Of a stretch of DNA of 64,000 nt, positions 18,687-28,100 are shown piece by piece (positions within the stretch are counted from its first letter, which is position 1; every line of letters starts with the position of its first letter). The notes beneath the pieces were generated by a model that made no database searches, had not been told where the DNA came from, and saw nothing but the letters and a program-made list of their open reading frames with translations. The stretch spans positions 1 through 64,000 of the forward strand of contig CALVDL010000013.1 in the NCBI GenBank assembly GCA_944326305.1, in the 5' to 3' direction. Source of the DNA: an uncultured Bacteroidales bacterium (GTDB lineage: Bacteria; Bacteroidota; Bacteroidia; Bacteroidales; UBA932). A program made the position numbers and the translations under genes.

Positions 18687-18872
18687 ATGGCAACATATAC
18701 TATAACGGTCAATGAGAGGACAAAGGAGGGAAGAGGTCTGGTCAGATACCTTAAAACTCTCGGAGTGATAGAGATACCGAACGAGACAACGAGAAAAGCT
18801 ATCAAGGAACTGAACGAGGGTAAAGGTACAGTATGCAATACATTTGAGGAATATCTGGAAGCAATCAAATGA
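18687..18872 (+). CDS. RelB/DinJ-like antitoxin (short)
   Basis: A 61-residue protein starting MATYTITVNERTKEGRGLVRYLKTLG and ending NTFEEYLEAIK. An AAAGGAGG ribosome-binding site lies just before ATG 18687, which decides the start over the upstream ATG 18627. Its stop overlaps the next start (ATGA), the classic coupling of antitoxin to toxin. Its identity rests mainly on the partner, because the sequence is short and its DNA-binding part is not obvious. It probably neutralizes the downstream YafQ-like toxin and represses the pair. Confidence 0.78.
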   Translation: MATYTITVNERTKEGRGLVRYLKTLGVIEIPNETTRKAIKELNEGKGTVCNTFEEYLEAIK

Positions 18873-19204
18873 AGCGGAAAATAATCCTTTCCAGCCAGTA
18901 CAAGAAAGATATAAAATTGGCAAGACGCAGGAATTTGCCAGAGGAAGAACTCAATGAAATTGTTTTGAAGTTGGCAAATGATGTTTCTTTACCAGCGAAG
19001 AATAAAGACCATGCCTTACAAGGAGAATTTGTCGGATGCAGGGAGTGCCATATCAGACCAGACTGGCTTCTGATATACAGAAAGACAGACAACAACGAAT
19101 TACAGATACTTGAACTTGTAAGGACAGGTACACTCTCGGATTTATTCAAGAAACAGATTACAGACATGCCCTCTTGCAGCAATGTGGGAGGGTTTCTTGT
19201 ATAA
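18869..19204 (+). CDS. YafQ/RelE-family mRNA interferase toxin
   Basis: A 111-residue toxin. The family pattern is clear: SSQYKKDIKLARRRNLPEEEL, LPAKNKDHALQGEFVGCRECHIRPDWLLIYRK, then LVRTGTLSDLF. The His and Asp in ECHIRPDW and the His in KDHAL match residues used by YafQ-type ribosome-dependent RNases. Most relatives end shortly after SDLF; here 20 more residues follow (KKQITDMPSCSNVGGFLV), perhaps read-through added by decay of the element. It is coupled to the antitoxin by ATGA. It lies among integrase debris, as stabilizing toxin-antitoxin pairs often do. Confidence 0.87.
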   Translation: MKRKIILSSQYKKDIKLARRRNLPEEELNEIVLKLANDVSLPAKNKDHALQGEFVGCRECHIRPDWLLIYRKTDNNELQILELVRTGTLSDLFKKQITDMPSCSNVGGFLV

Positions 19205-19283
19205 TTTGATGATTCTTACATACCGTACATTATAAATACATACGGAGATATAATCGAATATGTTGAATAACTAACGTTAAACC

Positions 19284-19310
19284 GTCCCTCTGCTATAATG
19301 GTGGAGGGAC
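19284..19310 (+). terminator. Possible terminator of the toxin-antitoxin pair
   Basis: GTCCCTC and GAGGGAC form a 7-bp GC-rich stem with a 13-nt loop, followed by only TTT. Moderate strength. Confidence 0.5.
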
Positions 19311-19330
19311 TTTGGCATATAATCTAACAT

Positions 19331-19356
19331 AATATCCCCTCGGAAGAGGGGATATT
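19331..19356. terminator. Strong hairpin between the toxin gene and the SGNH gene
   Basis: AATATCCCCTC and GAGGGGATATT form a perfect 11-bp stem with a GGAA tetraloop. It lies between convergent genes and could end both transcripts, although neither side has a proper T-run. Confidence 0.55.
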
Positions 19357-19387
19357 CAGGGGTATACAAGGTTTGTTGTGTTATAAA

Positions 19388-20767
19388 CTATTTCTTTACA
19401 ATTGAAATCTTCCTTGTTACAGGCTTGTTTATCTGGTATATCTTATCTATGATAAGTTCCATTTCGGCTTTCCGTACCTCCCTGATATTCTTATGCATCA
19501 TCATGGCGTAGCCATTTCTGTACGGCCTCACATAAATGTCATACGGCATGGCTTCATCGATGGCATCAATGGCTCTCTTGTCATCGGAGTCCACAAGGCC
19601 TTTTCTCTGAAGTATCCCGTACTGTACCCAGGCATAGTCCCTTAAGCTCCGTTCAATCTCCCATCGCATCTCGTTCAGGTACATCACTTCAAGGGCCTGC
19701 TGATATTGCGGGGCCCATGTAAGCTCTGCAAGGTTGATTCCTTCTGCGAACTGTTCCGCGCTCCATGAGCCAAGGAACTGACTGTCGATATAAAGGTCAT
19801 GTTCGCCTTTAAGACCGGTGACCTTCAGCCTCTCCTGGTTCATTTCTTCTGTGAACGGGACAAGTCTGTCTACCATTGACTGGGGCCTGGAACCGAGTCC
19901 GCGGTGAAGTGTATCGAGAGGATACGGAAGCGATTCTGCGAGATAATCGAAGGAAATGCCCTTGCGGGTCTTTGAGATATTGGATACAGTACAGTTCTCT
20001 GTGGTGATGGCTTTGGCCGCAGAGGCATTTATATCCATGTCTGCCACCTTCTTCCCGGAAAGCCCCTGGGCCTTGAGGAAAAGATAGGCCATCATCATAT
20101 TGCCGTCATTGTCAGGATGCACCCTGTCCCCGAAGCTCAGGGAGAACATAGGATCTTCAGCCTGTACCCTGAGAGCAGCTTCCGTCATCGGAGCGCTGAA
20201 ATCTACGAACCCCCATCCATGTTCTGCTGCTGCGTCCTTCTGCATCTGCACCACTTTGTTCATCACGGCATTCTTTCCTTTATATACTACAGTCTGGATT
20301 TTAGATGTCTCGTCATAAGGGAAACCTCCTACCATGACCACTTTCACATTGTCAAGCCCGCACAGACGCTGCTGCATGGCTTCGAAATTCGTCTTGCAGA
20401 TGTCATATACGGTCTTGGCATACACGTCTGCCCCCTCCTGGTTGTATTCGGCATACCCGGTGTCGTTCATGCCGAATGACACCATCAGTACAGTTGGCTT
20501 TTTGTCGAACACGTCTGCATCAAGCCTCTCGTTCATGTCTACAGCCCTCTCTCCGCTTATGCCGGCGTTGATAATCCTCAGGTTATCCATATACGGAAAC
20601 CTTGTCATGTAATACAGCCAGATGTAAGAATGGTAATGTCCGCCATCCGTAATGCTGTTCCCCAGGAATACGGCCCGGTCGCCGTCTTTGAACGGGGTCA
20701 ATGGGGTCTGGGCAAAAGCCTGCACTAATGCTGTGCAGAGTAAAAAAAGTACGATAATCCGTTTCAT
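19388..20767 (-). CDS. SGNH/GDSL-family secreted esterase
   Basis: Secreted protein of 459 residues (signal peptide ending VQAFAQ). The SGNH blocks are visible: Ser in FLGNSITDG, Gly in NAGISGERAVD, Asn in VSFGMNDTG, and the Asp/His pair in FGDRVHPDN. A C-terminal extension of about 200 residues follows. In carbohydrate loci such enzymes commonly remove acetyl groups from mannan, xylan or pectin, and here acetylated mannan is the likely substrate. It is divergent from the GH2 operon and carries its own copy of the LacI-type operator 13 nt before its start. Confidence 0.85.
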   Translation of the reverse strand: MKRIIVLFLLCTALVQAFAQTPLTPFKDGDRAVFLGNSITDGGHYHSYIWLYYMTRFPYMDNLRIINAGISGERAVDMNERLDADVFDKKPTVLMVSFGMNDTGYAEYNQEGADVYAKTVYDICKTNFEAMQQRLCGLDNVKVVMVGGFPYDETSKIQTVVYKGKNAVMNKVVQMQKDAAAEHGWGFVDFSAPMTEAALRVQAEDPMFSLSFGDRVHPDNDGNMMMAYLFLKAQGLSGKKVADMDINASAAKAITTENCTVSNISKTRKGISFDYLAESLPYPLDTLHRGLGSRPQSMVDRLVPFTEEMNQERLKVTGLKGEHDLYIDSQFLGSWSAEQFAEGINLAELTWAPQYQQALEVMYLNEMRWEIERSLRDYAWVQYGILQRKGLVDSDDKRAIDAIDEAMPYDIYVRPYRNGYAMMMHKNIREVRKAEMELIIDKIYQINKPVTRKISIVKK

Positions 20768-20779
20768 AATAACTGCACT

Positions 20780-20799
20780 GTTACTTTAACGATTAAATT
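20780..20799 (+). promoter_or_regulatory. LacI-type operator, SGNH gene copy
   Basis: GTTACTTTAACGATTAAATT, core CTTTAACGATTAA at 20784-20796. It is in the leader of the SGNH gene, about 60 nt past the predicted start of transcription, so it could act as a roadblock. It matches the GH2 copy at 19 of 20 positions apart from the divergent end. Confidence 0.8.
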
Positions 20800-20861
20800 A
20801 TGTGGGCAAAAAAAAATTTTTTTCTTAAAAAAGAAGTATTTTACTGATTCTTCTGTGTTAA

Positions 20862-20893
20862 CAAAGGTAGGTAACAATTATAAAAATCCAATA
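20862..20893 (-). promoter_or_regulatory. Promoter of the SGNH gene
   Basis: Read on the minus strand, TATTG (-33) and TACCTTTG (-7) are 19 nt apart. The -7 box is a perfect consensus match. Confidence 0.65.
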
Positions 20894-21003
20894 CTTCAAT
20901 TTACTTTTCTATGAATAATCTTCGTCAGAATATACCATACTTATATTTATATATAGCAAAATATGTTTCTCCGCTAAAAAAATGAAAAAATTTGATAAAA
21001 TAT

Positions 21004-21034
21004 TTTGAAGCTACAAAAATATGTCGTAGCTTTA
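21004..21034 (+). promoter_or_regulatory. Promoter of the GH2-led PUL operon
   Basis: TTTG (21004-21007), 19 nt, TAGCTTTA (21027-21034). One mismatch in the -7 box. The operator at 21041-21060 begins 7 nt later, covering the predicted transcription start. Confidence 0.75.
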
Positions 21035-21040
21035 CTTCCA

Positions 21041-21060
21041 TATTTAACCGTTAAAGTAAC
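21041..21060 (-). promoter_or_regulatory. LacI-type operator, GH2 operon copy
   Basis: On the minus strand GTTACTTTAACGGTTAAATA, core CTTTAACGGTTAA at plus 21044-21056. Relative to its gene it has the same orientation as the other three copies. Confidence 0.82.
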
Positions 21061-21091
21061 TAATAGCCATATTTTTCTTGACTAACTACAT

Positions 21092-23512
21092 ATGTGTAAG
21101 AAACCGATTATTTCAATCTTAGCCGCAGGGCTGATGCTTATAGCCCCTATTGTACTGCATGCATCGGAAAACCGGCACATTTCCCTTGACGGCAAATGGC
21201 GCCTCGACTACTGGACACAGGGCGAGAAACCGGTGATGTCTCCGGAGCGGGCCGGAGGGGTAGAAATGGAGACTATTGAGGCTACCGTGCCCGGGAATGT
21301 AGAAATTGATCTTTGTGCGGCCGGGCTGATGCCGGACCCTGAAACAGGAAGCAACGTGTACCTGTTCCGCGCCATAGAGGGCTACCAGTGGCGCTACAGC
21401 CGGGAGTTCACTACTCCTGAATATGGCCCGGGGGACAGGGTGAAGATGAACTTCGGGGGCATAGACTGCTTTGCGGAGATATATGTCAATGGCCGTCATG
21501 TAGGATCGGCGGACAATATGCTCATACCTTACAGCTTCGATGTTACGGATGCATTGAATCCTGCCGGCGGGACCAATACTGTAGAGGTTTACATCAAATC
21601 TTCAGTTCTTGAAGGCCGGAAGGACATACCGCCGGTATTCGGGATAAACTTCGCGCAGGTGGAATCCGTGTTCGTACGCAGGGCACCGCACACTTACGGG
21701 TGGGACATCATGCCGAGGCTCGTGAGTGCAGGGCTATGGAAAAGCGTTGAACTGGAGGTCACCGCTCCGGTGCACATCAGGGATGCACATTGGTATACTG
21801 TTACGGCAGACCCTGAATCCAGGAGGGCAAGCGTATTCGTTGACTATACGATTACTCTGCCGGTACAGTTCCAGAACGGGGAGCTCCGTTCTGAAATAAC
21901 CCTTACCAGAGGAGGGAAGGAGATAGCCAGGCAGGGGGCTCCTATAACTTCCCATGCGGCACGCCACATGTTTTTCCTGGAGAATGTGGACCTGTGGTGG
22001 CCGAGAGGATACGGTGAGCCGGCTCTGTACGATGCCACTGTAAGGATATTGGACGGGGACGGGAACATTGTCGACTGCGACACGAAGAAAATAGGTATCA
22101 GGACTGTCAAACTCGATTTCACCCCAGTGCATACGGAGGACAACCCTGGGCGTTTCTGCTTCATTGTCAACGGGGAGAGGATATTCGCCAGAGGCAGCAA
22201 CTGGACTCCTATGGACGCTCTCCACAGCCGGGACCCGCAGCATCTCGAAAAGACGGTCGCCCTTGCCGTTGACCTCAACTGCAACATGTTGAGGTGCTGG
22301 GGCGGAAATGTCTATGAGGATGACAGGTTCTATGAGCTGTGCGACGAAAACGGGATAATGGTATGGCAGGATTTTGCGATGGGCTGTACTTTCTATTCAC
22401 AGACGGAAAGGTTCACTGATGCGATAGAGGAGGAGGTGTCGGCTGTAGTCATGAGACTCCGGTCCCATCCGAGCATCGCCCTGTGGTCCGGGAACAACGA
22501 GAATGACCAGACGCTGACAATAGGGACGCTCGCCCCTCTGCGGATGGACCCGAACAGGGATGCCGTATCAAGGCAGGTGATACCTTCCGTCCTGTATGAG
22601 CTGGACCCGACAAGGACATACCTCCCGTCCTCACCATACTGGAGTGAGGAGCTATGCCGCTCATATTACAGTACGTCAGCTCTTCCCGAGGATCATCTCT
22701 GGGGCCCTCGAGGATACTATAAAGATCCGTTCTATACAGAGGCCAACTGTCTGTTTGTGAGCGAAATAGGCTATCACGGAATGCCTTGCAGGGAAAGCCT
22801 TGAAAAGATGTTCCCGGAAGAAAGCGTATATCCTTGGACCGATACCGGGAATTTCAGATGGAACGAGGATTACCTTACAAAAAGCGTAAGGATATTCAAG
22901 GAATGGGGCTACACTCCTGACAGGAACAACCTGATGATAAACCAGGTGAGACTCCTTTTCGGAGAAGTGCCGTCGGATCTGGACCGTTTCATCTTCGCAT
23001 CCCAGTCAGTACAGGCCGAGGCCATGAAATACTTTATCGAGATATACAGGGGGAACAAGTTTGCCCCGAAGACGGGCATCCTGTGGTGGAATGTCCGTGA
23101 CGGGTGGCCTGTCATTTCAGATGCTGTGACAGACTACTATTTCAACAAGAAGCTCGCATACTGGTTTATCCGCAATGTCCAGAAAAACGTATGCCTGATG
23201 GTAAACGACCCTGTGGACGGGTGCTATCCGCTGGTGGCCGTGAACGACACGAGGGTGCCGGCCTCAGGGAAAGTCTCTGTAAAGGACATCGGCAGCGGAG
23301 AGAAGATCTTTGAAGGAGAGTACACTGTTGGGGCAAACTCCAGGGGACTGGTGGCGAGGCTTCCGCAGAGGGAAGGCCAGGGGATGCTGCTGATAACATA
23401 CACAGGGCCTGACGGGGAATGCCGGAACCACTATCTCTACGGCAATGCACCGTTCGACTTGGACTGGTACGGGAAAATGTTACGGAAAACAGGAATTTAT
23501 GAAATAAAGTGA
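21092..23512 (+). CDS. GH2 beta-mannosidase
   Basis: Secreted (signal peptide ending PIVLHASEN), probably periplasmic, 806 residues. It hydrolyses beta-mannose from non-reducing ends of manno-oligosaccharides. The N-terminal jelly roll has SLDGKWRLDYW and AEIYVNGRHVGSADNM. Beta-mannosidase marks in the barrel are FARGSNWTPMD, LRCWGGNVYEDD and WQDFAMGC. The acid/base Glu is in WSGNNENDQ and the nucleophile Glu in FVSEIGYHGMP. It is the first gene of the operon, directly behind the promoter and operator. The substrate call rests on the WGGN and SGNNEN motifs, which separate mannosidases from beta-galactosidases. Confidence 0.92.
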   Translation: MCKKPIISILAAGLMLIAPIVLHASENRHISLDGKWRLDYWTQGEKPVMSPERAGGVEMETIEATVPGNVEIDLCAAGLMPDPETGSNVYLFRAIEGYQWRYSREFTTPEYGPGDRVKMNFGGIDCFAEIYVNGRHVGSADNMLIPYSFDVTDALNPAGGTNTVEVYIKSSVLEGRKDIPPVFGINFAQVESVFVRRAPHTYGWDIMPRLVSAGLWKSVELEVTAPVHIRDAHWYTVTADPESRRASVFVDYTITLPVQFQNGELRSEITLTRGGKEIARQGAPITSHAARHMFFLENVDLWWPRGYGEPALYDATVRILDGDGNIVDCDTKKIGIRTVKLDFTPVHTEDNPGRFCFIVNGERIFARGSNWTPMDALHSRDPQHLEKTVALAVDLNCNMLRCWGGNVYEDDRFYELCDENGIMVWQDFAMGCTFYSQTERFTDAIEEEVSAVVMRLRSHPSIALWSGNNENDQTLTIGTLAPLRMDPNRDAVSRQVIPSVLYELDPTRTYLPSSPYWSEELCRSYYSTSALPEDHLWGPRGYYKDPFYTEANCLFVSEIGYHGMPCRESLEKMFPEESVYPWTDTGNFRWNEDYLTKSVRIFKEWGYTPDRNNLMINQVRLLFGEVPSDLDRFIFASQSVQAEAMKYFIEIYRGNKFAPKTGILWWNVRDGWPVISDAVTDYYFNKKLAYWFIRNVQKNVCLMVNDPVDGCYPLVAVNDTRVPASGKVSVKDIGSGEKIFEGEYTVGANSRGLVARLPQREGQGMLLITYTGPDGECRNHYLYGNAPFDLDWYGKMLRKTGIYEIK

Positions 23513-23535
23513 GGAAGCTCTAACGAGAAAATATC

Positions 23536-24501
23536 ATGAAGAATATACTTGGAATAGATATCGGAGGGACGAAGTGCGCCATCACTTACGGCAGGCAGGA
23601 GGAAGACAGGGTCGAGATTGTGGACAAGGCATATTTCCATACGGCGGATGTCACCCGTACCATAAACGAAATAAAGGCATCTGTCGCTGAAGTGATGCAG
23701 AGGAACAGCCTTACGGCAGGCAACACGGCGGCTATAGGGATAAGCTGCGGCGGGCCGCTCGACAGTGCCAAGGGTATTGTCATGTCCCCGCCCAACCTCC
23801 CCGGATGGGACGGCATACCTATAGTGGATATTATAAGGGAAGAATTCGGGATCCCTACTGCGATCCACAATGACGCCAATGCGTGCGCCCTTGCCGAATG
23901 GAAGTTCGGGGCTGGAAGGGGAAGCCGGAATATGGTTTTCCTCACCTTTGGCACTGGCCTCGGTGCCGGCATGATCCTCAACGGGAAATTGTATACAGGG
24001 GCCAATGACAATGCAGGGGAGCTCGGCCACATCCGGCTGAGCGACTTCGGTCCTGTCGGTTACGGGAAATCAGGTTCCTTTGAAGGGTTCTGCAGCGGAG
24101 GCGGGATACAGCAGCTCGCACAGGCCTATGTAAAAGAATACACCCAGATGGGAAAGAAGGTGGCATGGTGCACGGACGGTGACACGAGCAGGATAACGGC
24201 CAAGACTGTGGCTGAAGCGGCGAACTCCGGAGACCCGCTTGCCCAGGAGATATACCGGACTTCATCGGAATACCTGGGGAAGGGGCTGGCTATGGTCATT
24301 GACATCATAAATCCGGAAGTCATTGTCATCGGAAGCATATACACAAGGAATGAGGCGCTCATGAAGCCTGACATGGTCAGGGTAATAGAAAAAGAGGCCC
24401 TGCACCTGTCCCGGAAAGTGTGCAGGATACTTCCGGCCGGACTTGGTGAATACATAGGAGATTACGCGGCACTTTCTGTCGCAGCGACAATAGAAAACTG
24501 A
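23536..24501 (+). CDS. ROK-family sugar kinase (no zinc motif)
   Basis: Cytoplasmic kinase of 321 residues. It has ATP motif GIDIGGTKCAITYG, catalytic Asp in IHNDANACALAEW, and FGTGLGAGMILNGKLYTGANDNAGELGH. The zinc motif CxCGxxGCxE of classic ROK kinases is absent; the matching stretch reads GYGKSGSFEGF. Mannose or galactose released by the PUL are possible substrates; the family also uses glucose, fructose and N-acetyl sugars. It sits 23 nt after the mannosidase and 11 nt before a SIS isomerase, so the two likely act in sequence. Confidence 0.88.
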   Translation: MKNILGIDIGGTKCAITYGRQEEDRVEIVDKAYFHTADVTRTINEIKASVAEVMQRNSLTAGNTAAIGISCGGPLDSAKGIVMSPPNLPGWDGIPIVDIIREEFGIPTAIHNDANACALAEWKFGAGRGSRNMVFLTFGTGLGAGMILNGKLYTGANDNAGELGHIRLSDFGPVGYGKSGSFEGFCSGGGIQQLAQAYVKEYTQMGKKVAWCTDGDTSRITAKTVAEAANSGDPLAQEIYRTSSEYLGKGLAMVIDIINPEVIVIGSIYTRNEALMKPDMVRVIEKEALHLSRKVCRILPAGLGEYIGDYAALSVAATIEN

Positions 24502-24512
24502 ACTTAATCACA

Positions 24513-25097
24513 ATGGGCACAATAACAGATACAATCAAATACAGTCTGGAGCAGTCCAGACAGGAGCTCGACATGTTCATGTCGGATCCAGGGACGCTGC
24601 CTGCAATGGAGGCGATGGCCCTGATGCTTTCAGAGGCTATAGCATCAGGGAACAAGGTGATATGCTGCGGGAACGGCGGTTCGCTTTGTGATGCTACCCA
24701 CTTCGCCGAGGAACTCACGGGAAGATTCCGCGAGAACCGCAGGCCCTTCCCTGCCATGGCCATAAATGACCCGGCCTATATGACATGCACCGGCAATGAC
24801 TTTTCGTTCGACACCGTATTTTCCCGCTGGGTGGAGGCGTTCGGCCAGCCGGGCGATGTCCTTCTGGCCATCAGTACGAGCGGGAACTCCAGAAACGTGA
24901 CTGCCGCCGCCGAGCAGGCCCGCCGCTCCGGGATGAAAGTCATCGCGCTGGCCTCCGGAAACGGAGGCGCCCTTGAAAAACTCGCAGACATCGCCGTCCT
25001 GGCCCCTGCCGCTCCCCATTCCGACAGGGTTCAGGAAATACACATCAAGGTGATACATATGGTGATCGAGGCGATGGAACAGATACTTGAACCGTAA
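24513..25097 (+). CDS. SIS-domain phosphosugar isomerase, GmhA-like
   Basis: Cytoplasmic protein of 194 residues with one SIS domain. It matches sedoheptulose-7-phosphate isomerase GmhA along its length: GNGGSLCDATHFAEELTGRF, GNDFSFDTVFSRWVEAFGQPGDVLLAISTSGNSRNV, and RVQEIHIKVIHMVIE. The metal/catalytic His and Glu (THFAEEL) and the Gln and His (VQEIH) are kept. GmhA normally starts ADP-heptose synthesis, but a PUL location behind a kinase suggests another phosphosugar, for example mannose-6-phosphate. That role is inferred from context only. Confidence 0.88.
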   Translation: MGTITDTIKYSLEQSRQELDMFMSDPGTLPAMEAMALMLSEAIASGNKVICCGNGGSLCDATHFAEELTGRFRENRRPFPAMAINDPAYMTCTGNDFSFDTVFSRWVEAFGQPGDVLLAISTSGNSRNVTAAAEQARRSGMKVIALASGNGGALEKLADIAVLAPAAPHSDRVQEIHIKVIHMVIEAMEQILEP

Positions 25098-25146
25098 TTC
25101 TTATTTAGATTTAACCCACTGATTATTAATACTAAATGTAAATCCA

Positions 25147-28100
25147 ATGAAAAGAATCGGCATCTTAATTATCATTGCGCTGTCAGTGCTGGGATGGGGG
25201 GGGAATTATATTTCCCTCAATGCCCAGGAAGCTGAAATCACGGTCCGGGGCACAGTCCTGGATAGTGAGAATGTACCTATAATTGGTGCATCAGTTCTTG
25301 AAACAGGATCCGTCAGTAACGGTGCGATAACCGATATTGACGGGCATTTTACCCTGAAAGTAAAAGCAGGGGCTTCACTGGAGATATCATGTATAGGCTA
25401 TGCAAGCCAGGAAGTCCAGGCAGCCGCTGAAGTCAATGTCATTCTTGCCACTGATACCGAATTCCTTGATGAGTCGGTCGTTGTCGGTTACGGTACGCAG
25501 CGTGTCGCCACCATTACAGGAAGCGTGTCCCAGGTCAAGACTGAAAAAATCACTACGGCTCCGGTACAGAACACCACACATGCGCTGGCCGGGCAGCTAC
25601 CTGGTCTGGTCTCAAAACAGACCTCCGGACTCCCGGGACAGGATAATGCAAGTCTGAACATAAGGGGATTCGGATCGCCGCTTGTCATAATAGACGGTAT
25701 AGAAGGATCTCTGGAAACGATTGACCCTAACCAGATAGAGAGCATTTCAATCCTGAAGGACGCCAGTGGCTCCATTTATGGTGCCAGGGCCGGTAACGGT
25801 GTGCTTCTGGTTACGACCAAAAGAGGAAGCAATGCAAAACCGACTATAACTTTCAACGCGTCATATTCCCTGCAGAGCAATACTGTGACCACGCCTTCGG
25901 CATCTTCGGCCCAGAGGGCACAGCTTGACAACGACATTTACATAAATGGAGGAGGCAGTATAGACCGTGCTCCATATACACAGGAAGAAATAGAACTTTT
26001 CAGAGCAGGTACAGATCCGGAGTACGTGAATGCGGACTGGTATCGTGCGGCGATCAGACAGTTTGCCCCTCAGCAGAACCACAACCTGTCTATATCCGGA
26101 GGTACGGACAAGATTAAATATTACGGCTATTTCGGATATAACCGGCAGGAGACCCAGTTCAAATACAATGGAGGAAATTATGACAGGTTCAATTTCCAGG
26201 TAAATTTCGACGCAAAAATCACCAAGCAGATAAATGCCGGAATGAACCTTCAGTATATGAGGGATATAAAGAATTATCCTTCAGGGGGAGACCTGTATCA
26301 GGACGGGGTGAATTTCTGGAGAGACATCATATATGGTGCCGATCCCCGCTATCCTCTGTATCTCCCGGACAGGAGTCTGTTGTCGTACGCGAATATACAG
26401 AACGGCAGCCCGCTCTGGGCAGTGGATATCGATAAGAGCGGATATCACCGCACCACCAGGAACAACATGAAGTTTACCGGATTTGTCGAGTACAACTTCA
26501 AATATGTTAAAGGCCTTAAACTCAAGGCGAACATACTTTTTACATCCAACAACTCATTCCTTAAATGGATGCACAAGAGAGGCGAATTCTATACATATGA
26601 AATAGGGGTTGACGAATATGTATTCGCACGCAATTCTGTAGCGCCGAGCTCTCTCACGGAGTCATATGACATGGACAACAATATAGTCCAGCAGTACTCG
26701 ATAAACTATGACAGGGAATTCAACGGACACACGGTGAGTGTTCTGGCCATGTATGAGTCGACGCTTGATAAATATACAGGATTCAACACAAGTATCGAAG
26801 GTTTCGATACCACAATTATAGAAGAAATGAGGGCTGGAGATGAATCCACTGCCGAAAATAATTCTTCAAGCATAAACTACGGGCGACGCTCTTTCATCGG
26901 CAGGGTGGACTACAATTACAAAGACAAGTATATGGTTGAGGCCATTGTACGTGCTGATGCATCATCCAGGTTCGCTAAAGGCTACAGGTGGGGAGTCTTC
27001 CCGAGTATCTCTGTCGGATGGAACATTGCCAAAGAGAACTTCATGTCTGACGCCTCTTTTGTGGACAACCTGAAAGTCAGGGCAAGTTTCGGAGAGTCAG
27101 GATATGATGCGGTGGCATCTTTCAACTATCTTACGGGGTACAAATACAACCTCCTGTATACTTTCGGTGATACCATATACAACGGCCTGGTATCTACAGG
27201 TCTGGCCAATGAACTTCTTACATGGGAGCAGATGTTCATAACAAACCTTGGGGTGGACTTCTCTTTCTTTGACAGGAAACTGTATGGAGAAATAGATATA
27301 TTCCAGCGTAACAGGAATGGTATTCCGGGATACAGGTACCAGTCGTTGCCGAACACTTTCGGTGCGACACTTCCTCAAGAGAACCTGAACGCAATCCGTA
27401 CAAGAGGATTCGACCTCAGGATAGGGACATCCGGATCTGCCGGCTCGTTCATGTATGATGTAAGCGCAAATCTGTCATACAATAAATCTGTCTGGACCAA
27501 ATACGACCAGGCCCCGGAAACGGATCCGGACAGGGCAAGGCTGTATTTCAATGAAGGCAAGAATGTAGACAGACAGGTCGGATACTTGACTGACGGTATA
27601 TTCACATCTCAGGAGGAAATCGACAACTGGGGAGTAACATTCGATGAATTGAACAATGACAATTCTACCCTTGCCCCTGGAGATATCAAATTCGTTGACA
27701 GGAACAAGGACGGTGTCATCAACTGGAGAGACCAGACGGACATAGGCAAGGGCAGCACACCACACTGGATGATGGGAATCAATGGCAATTTTTCATGGAA
27801 AGGCCTGGACCTCTCGCTCCTTTTCCAGGGTGCATGGGGATATACGACAGCCCTTTCTTATGACAGCAATACATCCACATACTGTGAACTGTATTATGAC
27901 CAGTACCATAATCCGGATCCTGACGCCCTAATCGCGAGGCCGAACGGTGCTATAACCAACGGCTGGACAACCGACTTCTACTATAAGAATACGGTTTATC
28001 TGAGACTCAAGAATGCTGCGTTGGGGTATAGCCTGCCGAAGCGGATCGTTTCCAAAATCGGTATCAGTAAACTGAGGATATACGTAGCAGGGACAAACCT

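Larger units (their letters stand above)
20768..21091. other. Divergent regulatory region of the first PUL
   Basis: This AT-rich gap of 324 bp holds two promoters (20862-20893 minus, 21004-21034 plus) and two operators (20780-20799 and 21041-21060). A nine-A/eight-T tract at about 20808-20824 may add curvature. No gene is seen. Confidence 0.8.

Noticed and set aside
19274..19280. CGTTAAA near the toxin gene as a LacI-type site
   Set aside because: Only seven bases match, the flanks differ, and there is no promoter or start codon in range.
20808..20835. Poly-A/poly-T stretch as a terminator in the SGNH leader
   Set aside because: The A/T tract could fold, but has no GC stem; curvature near a promoter is as likely.
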